A stretch of 64,000 nucleotides of DNA from an uncultured Alphaproteobacteria bacterium (GTDB taxonomy: Bacteria; Pseudomonadota; Alphaproteobacteria; RF32; CAG-239): positions 186,001 through 250,000 of the forward strand of contig CALXPL010000002.1 in the NCBI GenBank assembly GCA_944390275.1. The letters are read 5' to 3'. The translations under genes and the position numbers were made by a program. Under the pieces are notes generated by a model, which worked only from the letters and a program-made list of their open reading frames with translations, was not told the origin of the DNA and made no database searches. This document shows positions 59,720 to 64,000 of this stretch, piece by piece (the stretch's first letter is position 1; the number at the start of each line of letters is the position of its first letter).

Positions 59720-61795
59720 TTAGAAGTTCATGCTTGAACATACTCTGCTGTCTAAATTAACAGTAACATAAGAAAGACACTTCTCATTACGAGAGCTAGA
59801 AGCCCATGTAATATTAATGGCTTTATTACTGTTTACAGTTACGTTTCTGCAAATATAATCTTTCCAATTTATGGCATATGCAGCATCATTGTAATTGCAT
59901 AAATTAATCGTAGTATTTTCTCCTGCGATAGTAGCATAAACCTGTTTTGATGATTTTATGTTTAAGTTAGCGTTATCTAAAAGTGTTACCTTTGTCGAAT
60001 CGGCTCCTTTTAAATTAATTACAGAAGAAGGTTGTGCTTCTATTTCATTATAGGGAACACTTCCTCCATGATAACCATAACTTCTTGTATAGGTAAAGTT
60101 TCCATATACACGAACATGCCCAAGATAAGGAGAAGTTACATTTACATTATTAAGGATGGCTGAGGAGAATACAGGATGGTATGTTGACTGTTTGCCACAG
60201 GTATCAAAATATTTCTCATTTTCAGCTGTAAGTCTGGTTGTACTAATAATATTTAAATTTGTAACATTTAACCCATAATAATAGTTTGCCGTAAAATCAT
60301 CACCGACAAAATGTTCGAATGTAAGAGTTTTTCCATTTCCGTTAAGAGTAACATTATTATTATTTGCGATTAAGCTTAAATTTCCGCAAGACATATTTTG
60401 AGTTACATTGACAGTACTGCCGGCAGATGCTTCACTAAGTTGTCTGTATAAATTATAACAAGCATCATCGACAAATCGATCTTTGCATTCGTACAAATAA
60501 GACTCAATATTTCCCCCATTATGGATGGATTCTGTCGTAAACATATTTCCATTTGGGCACAAATCAGAAGTTCTGGCAAACATATAACCGTCAATGCTAA
60601 ATTTTTTCGTTCCATTAGTGTATAATAAGGCATTACAATCCGTGTATTTTCCGTTACATGTAGAAAAACTACAATGATAATTCGATGAGGTTGGGCAATT
60701 GGATTCATCATATTTATAGCTTGCTGAGCATTGAGAATTACAGGTTTGTGTTGAGGCATCCCAATCGTATCCTGCTTCACATCCGGTTTTGCAATAACGT
60801 TTTGAGCATTCTTCATAACGGCAGGTAAAAGGAGAGGGGCAGGTTGTTAAGGAACATTCGTTTGCACAGGATAGTAAACATTTTCCCGTAGCTGCATCCC
60901 AAGAATAACCTTCTGCGCAGATACAGGCTTTATATTTTCCATCACAAGGTTCTCCATCGCCTCTGGCATAACCTGTTCCGGTACAGGTATATTTAAATGC
61001 TGATGAACAAACACATTTTAAAGCTGTTGCACTCCATTCATAATTTAGAGGACATTTACATTCTTCAAAATAAGTTCCGCCATCATCCGTACAAGTATTT
61101 CCGTAACCGCCATAAACACCACATATGTTGGAATTGATAGGATAAGTTTTGTTATCGCATTTAATTTGATAGCGTTTTCCATCACAAGAATCACATTCGC
61201 CGATACTCACATATCCCGCGGGAACAGAAGAATAAGGATAATCAGAGCAGAGGTTGCAACATTCTTTATATTTTCCGTCGCAAGCCTTACCAACCCCTTT
61301 CTGATCAGTTCCATTACATAATTCGCTATAGTCGTTATCACACTCACAGCGTTCGTAATAACGGTTATCCGAAGGACAGGGATTAACCAAGTGTTGTCCG
61401 GTAGGGCAAGAGGTTTTTGTATAACCGGCATCACGACACTGCTCGGGAATGGTATCATAATCAGGGTCATTTCCGTTTGGAGTTCCGCCGCCATTTCCGC
61501 CCCCAGGGGTTTCGGTATTTCCAAATCTATCTCCCGAGCAATTTCCGGCATCGGTGATAAAACACACCGAAGCGACTTTTTGCTCTTTACCTGAAATTTT
61601 AGAATCATCAAATAAGCGTGATGATAAATCAAGTCCTTGAAGAGTATGGCGAATGTATGTGTGATGTGTGTGTAAAGTATGGATGCCAGACTTTGGGACG
61701 GATAAAGGTATTTTTTCCGACGCATAAGTTAAATTTCCGTTATCAACAAATAAGCTGACAGCAGACAGTAATATGGTTTTTGAAATACTGTTCAT
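59720..61795 (-). CDS. Exported Cys-rich protein with beta-helix-like end
   Basis: 691 residues from the ATG at 61795 (AAGGGGGATGTG upstream). A signal-peptide-like start (ISKTILLSAVSLFVDNGNLTYA) leads a His-rich segment (HTLHTHHTYIRHTL), then VCFITDAGNC and about ten cysteine-rich modules with recurring CDGKYK, GYSWDAATGKC and GNPC-like turns (about 150-420). The last 250 residues have repeated N-V-T/N-L strands like right-handed beta-helix proteins (LNGNGKTLTF, VNLDSRVC). Cysteine content implies disulfides outside the cytoplasm. The gene at 62696-63682 shares the first half. Function unknown; surface or adhesion role is inference. Confidence 0.65.
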   Translation of the reverse strand: MNSISKTILLSAVSLFVDNGNLTYASEKIPLSVPKSGIHTLHTHHTYIRHTLQGLDLSSRLFDDSKISGKEQKVASVCFITDAGNCSGDRFGNTETPGGGNGGGTPNGNDPDYDTIPEQCRDAGYTKTSCPTGQHLVNPCPSDNRYYERCECDNDYSELCNGTDQKGVGKACDGKYKECCNLCSDYPYSSVPAGYVSIGECDSCDGKRYQIKCDNKTYPINSNICGVYGGYGNTCTDDGGTYFEECKCPLNYEWSATALKCVCSSAFKYTCTGTGYARGDGEPCDGKYKACICAEGYSWDAATGKCLLSCANECSLTTCPSPFTCRYEECSKRYCKTGCEAGYDWDASTQTCNSQCSASYKYDESNCPTSSNYHCSFSTCNGKYTDCNALLYTNGTKKFSIDGYMFARTSDLCPNGNMFTTESIHNGGNIESYLYECKDRFVDDACYNLYRQLSEASAGSTVNVTQNMSCGNLSLIANNNNVTLNGNGKTLTFEHFVGDDFTANYYYGLNVTNLNIISTTRLTAENEKYFDTCGKQSTYHPVFSSAILNNVNVTSPYLGHVRVYGNFTYTRSYGYHGGSVPYNEIEAQPSSVINLKGADSTKVTLLDNANLNIKSSKQVYATIAGENTTINLCNYNDAAYAINWKDYICRNVTVNSNKAINITWASSSRNEKCLSYVTVNLDSRVCSSMNF

Positions 61796-61890
61796 CACAT
61801 CCCCCTTGTTTATCATCACGACTCTAATATAACATATATGTTGCGACATGTAAATACCTAATTTTGCTCGGAAAGGAGAAAAAAGACATA

Positions 61891-61917
61891 AAAAAACTCC
61901 CCACAGGGAGTTTTTTT
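61891..61917 (-). terminator. Terminator of the exported-protein pair
   Basis: ACTCCC (61896-61901) pairs with GGGAGT (61906-61911), flanked by A/T runs that give a T-tail on the minus strand. Confidence 0.85.
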
Positions 61918-61935
61918 GCTTACTTAACATAAAGA

Positions 61936-62682
61936 TTAAATTTTCATTATTGGGCGGACGGTATGATTACTTATAATATTGCCAGTTGAATATTTATTAT
62001 ATACAGACATTAGTGTTGATTTAGTCCATGCTGAATTTTTATTATATTCCGATGATGTCCAATAAGTACCCCCTGAAATAAAATTTGAATTTTTTGTTAG
62101 GTTTATGCCAAAATTAATTTCTACAGAATGTTCTGACATGATGTGCCACATTCCCATTGCCGGTAAGCACCATTTTCCTTTTGTGTCTCTTGCTGCTGTT
62201 GGAGCATAATTCTTTGCTGCTGCAGCGGCAGGATATTTATCTGCTCCTAAAGCTAACATGGCCTCGGTATTTTCACAACTTTTCATATCATTTATAACGG
62301 TTTCTGTGGTTGTGTAATTTTCTATTTCGGGAACATCTATTTCCTCTGTTGACCAGACTTGAGTAGAAGATGCATTTTCTAAAGCAATAATCCACTTCTC
62401 ACCATCTTCATCATAAGCGATAACACCAATAGGGGTCTTATCTGCAATATATTTATTAATACACGTTCCGTCGCTATAATAAACAGAACCATAAGTACAT
62501 CCTCCGGATTGTGGACAAGCCCAAGCATTTCCAAAAGGACATTTAATACCGCCGCTTTCGCAAGAAGTTTCGGTATAACCTAAACTAGCACAGTCTTGAG
62601 AGGCAACACATTGTGCTGAAACATTGCTCATAGAAAAAGGAGCTGTTAATAAAACTGAAGTTAATAAAGCAAATTTTTTCAT
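61936..62682 (-). CDS. Exported DUF1566-like protein with Cys-rich start
   Basis: 248 residues. Signal peptide (FALLTSVLLTAPFSMSNVSA) then a short cysteine module (CASLGYTETSCESGGIKCP) that recurs at the end of the upstream protein (CSTLGYAQQSC). The rest is like the DUF1566/Lcl-type C-lectin-related fold: VIAYDEDGEKWIIALE, GKWCLPAMGMWHIM and GGTYWTSSEYNKNSAW, a pattern common in surface proteins and fimbrial tips of gut bacteria. It begins 13 bp after the upstream gene, same transcript. Binding target unknown. Confidence 0.7.
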   Translation of the reverse strand: MKKFALLTSVLLTAPFSMSNVSAQCVASQDCASLGYTETSCESGGIKCPFGNAWACPQSGGCTYGSVYYSDGTCINKYIADKTPIGVIAYDEDGEKWIIALENASSTQVWSTEEIDVPEIENYTTTETVINDMKSCENTEAMLALGADKYPAAAAAKNYAPTAARDTKGKWCLPAMGMWHIMSEHSVEINFGINLTKNSNFISGGTYWTSSEYNKNSAWTKSTLMSVYNKYSTGNIISNHTVRPIMKI

Positions 62683-62695
62683 TTTTTTCTCCTTT

Positions 62696-63682
62696 CTAAT
62701 AGAAGCAAGAAACGTAATTGGTGTTAAACGGACATTTTATGGTTATTGCCGCATTTGAACAGCTTTGTTGAGCATAGCCTAAAGTTGAACAATCTTGATT
62801 TAACGAACAGAAATCAATTCCGGTGCAAACGCAAGCTCCTTGTGAAGCATTCCATGTAAAACCGCTTGAACATTTACATTTTGAATATTTATTATTACAA
62901 GAATTTCCTTCTCCTCCCGCATAGCCCGTGCCTAAACAAGAATATTTGAAGGAAGTTGCGCAAACGCATTTCTTTTGAGCGGAATTCCATTCATAATTAT
63001 TCGGACAGTTGCATTTGGTGTAATAGGTTCCGTAATCGTCGGTACATAGACTTCCGCTTCCGCCTTGTATCCCGCAAGATGAAGCCGAAACATATTTTTG
63101 CGGGTCGCACCTGATTTTATATTTTTTACCGTCGCAAGATTGACATTCGCCATTGCTGATATATCCTGCTGGAATAGAGGAATATTTATAATCCGAACAA
63201 AAATTACAACAATCTTTATATTTTCCGCCGCAAGCTACTCCGACGCCTTTCTCATCATAACCGTCGCAACGTTGGTTATAAGCCGCGTCGCATTTACATC
63301 CGGCATGATACGAACTGTCATAAGGGCAGAAATCACTCGGATAACTTCCTTCGGGACAAGGCGTATCGGAATAACCGGCTTGTTTGCACAAATCTTCGGG
63401 ATTAGTATAATCGTCATTATTATTCAATTTATGACCATCACAATTTCCGGCATCGGTTATAAAACATACAGAAACAGTTTGATAAGATTGCTTATCAGTC
63501 AGTTCAAGAAAAAGATTTGGAGAAAAACGAGACAAATCGAGGTGTGATAAAGTGTGGATGTGTGAGTGATGGTGGCTCGATTTAGAAAGAGAAGATAATA
63601 AAACAGCGGCATTGAGATTATCAGCAGATAAAAGCAAACAACTTGACGCTGATAAAAAAACAAAATTCCAATATTTCATCAT
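62696..63682 (-). CDS. Exported Cys-rich and His-rich protein
   Basis: 328 residues. A signal peptide (to about LNAA, residue 26) precedes a His-rich stretch (SHHHSHIHTLSH, about 36-47), VCFITDAGNC and then Cys-rich modules in the same order as in the 691-residue protein (GVGVACGGKYKDCCNFCSDY; SIPAGYISNGEC; YNEW-like turns). It ends with a module shared with the next gene. About 38 cysteines in 328 residues imply many disulfides. A consensus promoter lies upstream (TTGACT-17-TAGTAT). The family is not known to me; metal binding by the His stretch is a guess. Confidence 0.65.
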   Translation of the reverse strand: MMKYWNFVFLSASSCLLLSADNLNAAVLLSSLSKSSHHHSHIHTLSHLDLSRFSPNLFLELTDKQSYQTVSVCFITDAGNCDGHKLNNNDDYTNPEDLCKQAGYSDTPCPEGSYPSDFCPYDSSYHAGCKCDAAYNQRCDGYDEKGVGVACGGKYKDCCNFCSDYKYSSIPAGYISNGECQSCDGKKYKIRCDPQKYVSASSCGIQGGSGSLCTDDYGTYYTKCNCPNNYEWNSAQKKCVCATSFKYSCLGTGYAGGEGNSCNNKYSKCKCSSGFTWNASQGACVCTGIDFCSLNQDCSTLGYAQQSCSNAAITIKCPFNTNYVSCFY

Positions 63683-63735
63683 AATATCCTCCTTCGGAAA
63701 TAAAGAACTTCCTCTCCATTTTTCTCCTAGGAGTC

Positions 63736-63764
63736 ATACTATCAGAAATAAAATAAAAAGTCAA
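63736..63764 (-). promoter_or_regulatory. Promoter of the Cys-rich pair
   Basis: On the minus strand TTGACT (complement of 63759-63764), a 17-bp spacer and TAGTAT (complement of 63736-63741), 54 bp before the ATG at 63682. Confidence 0.8.
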
Positions 63765-63798
63765 ACACAAATTTCAAAAAAGAATAAAAAGAAAGACA

Positions 63799-63826
63799 TA
63801 AAAAAGGCGGCTTCAAAAGCCGCCTT
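63799..63826 (-). terminator. Terminator after OmpA-family gene
   Basis: Stem AAGGCGGCTT (63804-63813) with AAGCCGCCTT (63817-63826), followed on the minus strand by TTTTATGTC. It lies 16 bp after the stop codon. Confidence 0.92.
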
Positions 63827-63842
63827 ATATAAAATTAAGAAA

Positions 63843-64000
63843 TTACTGAGCATTGACGAGGACAATTTCCACACGTCTGTTTTGTTCACGACCGGCAGCA
63901 GTAGCGTTGCTTGTGATAGGATTTTTAGAGCCATAACCGGCAGCATGGAGTCTAGAAGCAGCAACACCACGGAGGTTAAGATAACTAGATACGGAGTTAG
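63843..64000 (-). CDS. OmpA-family protein, C-terminal end only
   Basis: Only the last 52 codons are inside the window; the frame reads to TAA at 63843. The end HAAGYGSKNPITSNATAAGR followed by EQNRRVEIVLV is the conserved C-terminus of OmpA-type peptidoglycan-binding domains (the NRRVEI signature). The N-terminus and any lipobox lie beyond the window edge, so Pal, OmpA or a relative cannot be told apart. It is a second OmpA-type gene besides the lipoprotein at 56428-57171. Confidence 0.88.
   Translation of the reverse strand, partial: NSVSSYLNLRGVAASRLHAAGYGSKNPITSNATAAGREQNRRVEIVLVNAQ

Overview
The window is about 64 kb of AT-rich bacterial chromosome, most likely from an uncultured, fermentative, gut-type alphaproteobacterium. 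Alphaproteobacterial markers are the order ffh-rpsP-rimM-trmD-rplS, the run prmC-DUF4167-clpB, a DUF2125-like protein, a CckA-like hybrid kinase, a DUF2934 protein and a SocA-like (Panacea) protein. A monomeric [FeFe]-hydrogenase and a glgB-glgX-malQ glycogen operon point to an anaerobic, fermenting life. Codon use is strongly A/T-biased throughout. Lineage below class is inference.

1-5180: right end of a probable integrative element at the 3' end of a tRNA-Gln. It carries a tyrosine recombinase beside the tRNA, two unrecognised genes, a small HUH (rolling-circle type) endonuclease and an overlapping UvrD/Rep-like helicase cut off by the window edge. A GC-rich double hairpin precedes the HUH gene.

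5300-11700: housekeeping block with a HAD phosphatase, an alpha2-type glycyl-tRNA synthetase and the ffh-to-rplS translation operon.

11750-18270: accessory region of small unknown and secreted proteins. At its core are two genes sharing an identical 401-bp 5' module (leader plus 78 N-terminal codons) but with unrelated C-termini; one ends in a GH108 muramidase domain. A decayed third copy, 43-bp repeats, a convergent secreted protein resembling LprI-type lysozyme inhibitors, and two ORF-free, strongly structured segments lie around them. I read this as a polymorphic effector/immunity locus with cassette turnover. It is the best candidate here for an undescribed system.

18300-33470: tRNA-Thr, a MurD-like ligase, a large MscS channel and a catalytically degenerate Asd paralogue; then the [FeFe]-hydrogenase, a hybrid kinase followed by two degenerate EAL proteins, a septum initiator, an M23 peptidase/bactofilin pair, smpB, tRNA-Leu and a TPR-methyltransferase.

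33600-59700: glycogen operon, the ftsE-ftsX-DUF218-plsC-DUF2125 cluster on the minus strand, a zinc-ribbon protein, prmC, a DUF4167 protein, clpB, an OapA/M23 peptidase, tRNA-Asp, a spermidine-synthase-like membrane protein, a DUF192 lipoprotein, a SocA-like protein, an OmpA lipoprotein, recJ and a DUF502 protein.

59700-64000: cysteine- and histidine-rich exported proteins on the minus strand and the C-terminal end of an OmpA-family protein at the edge. No rRNA, CRISPR array or intact insertion sequence was seen.
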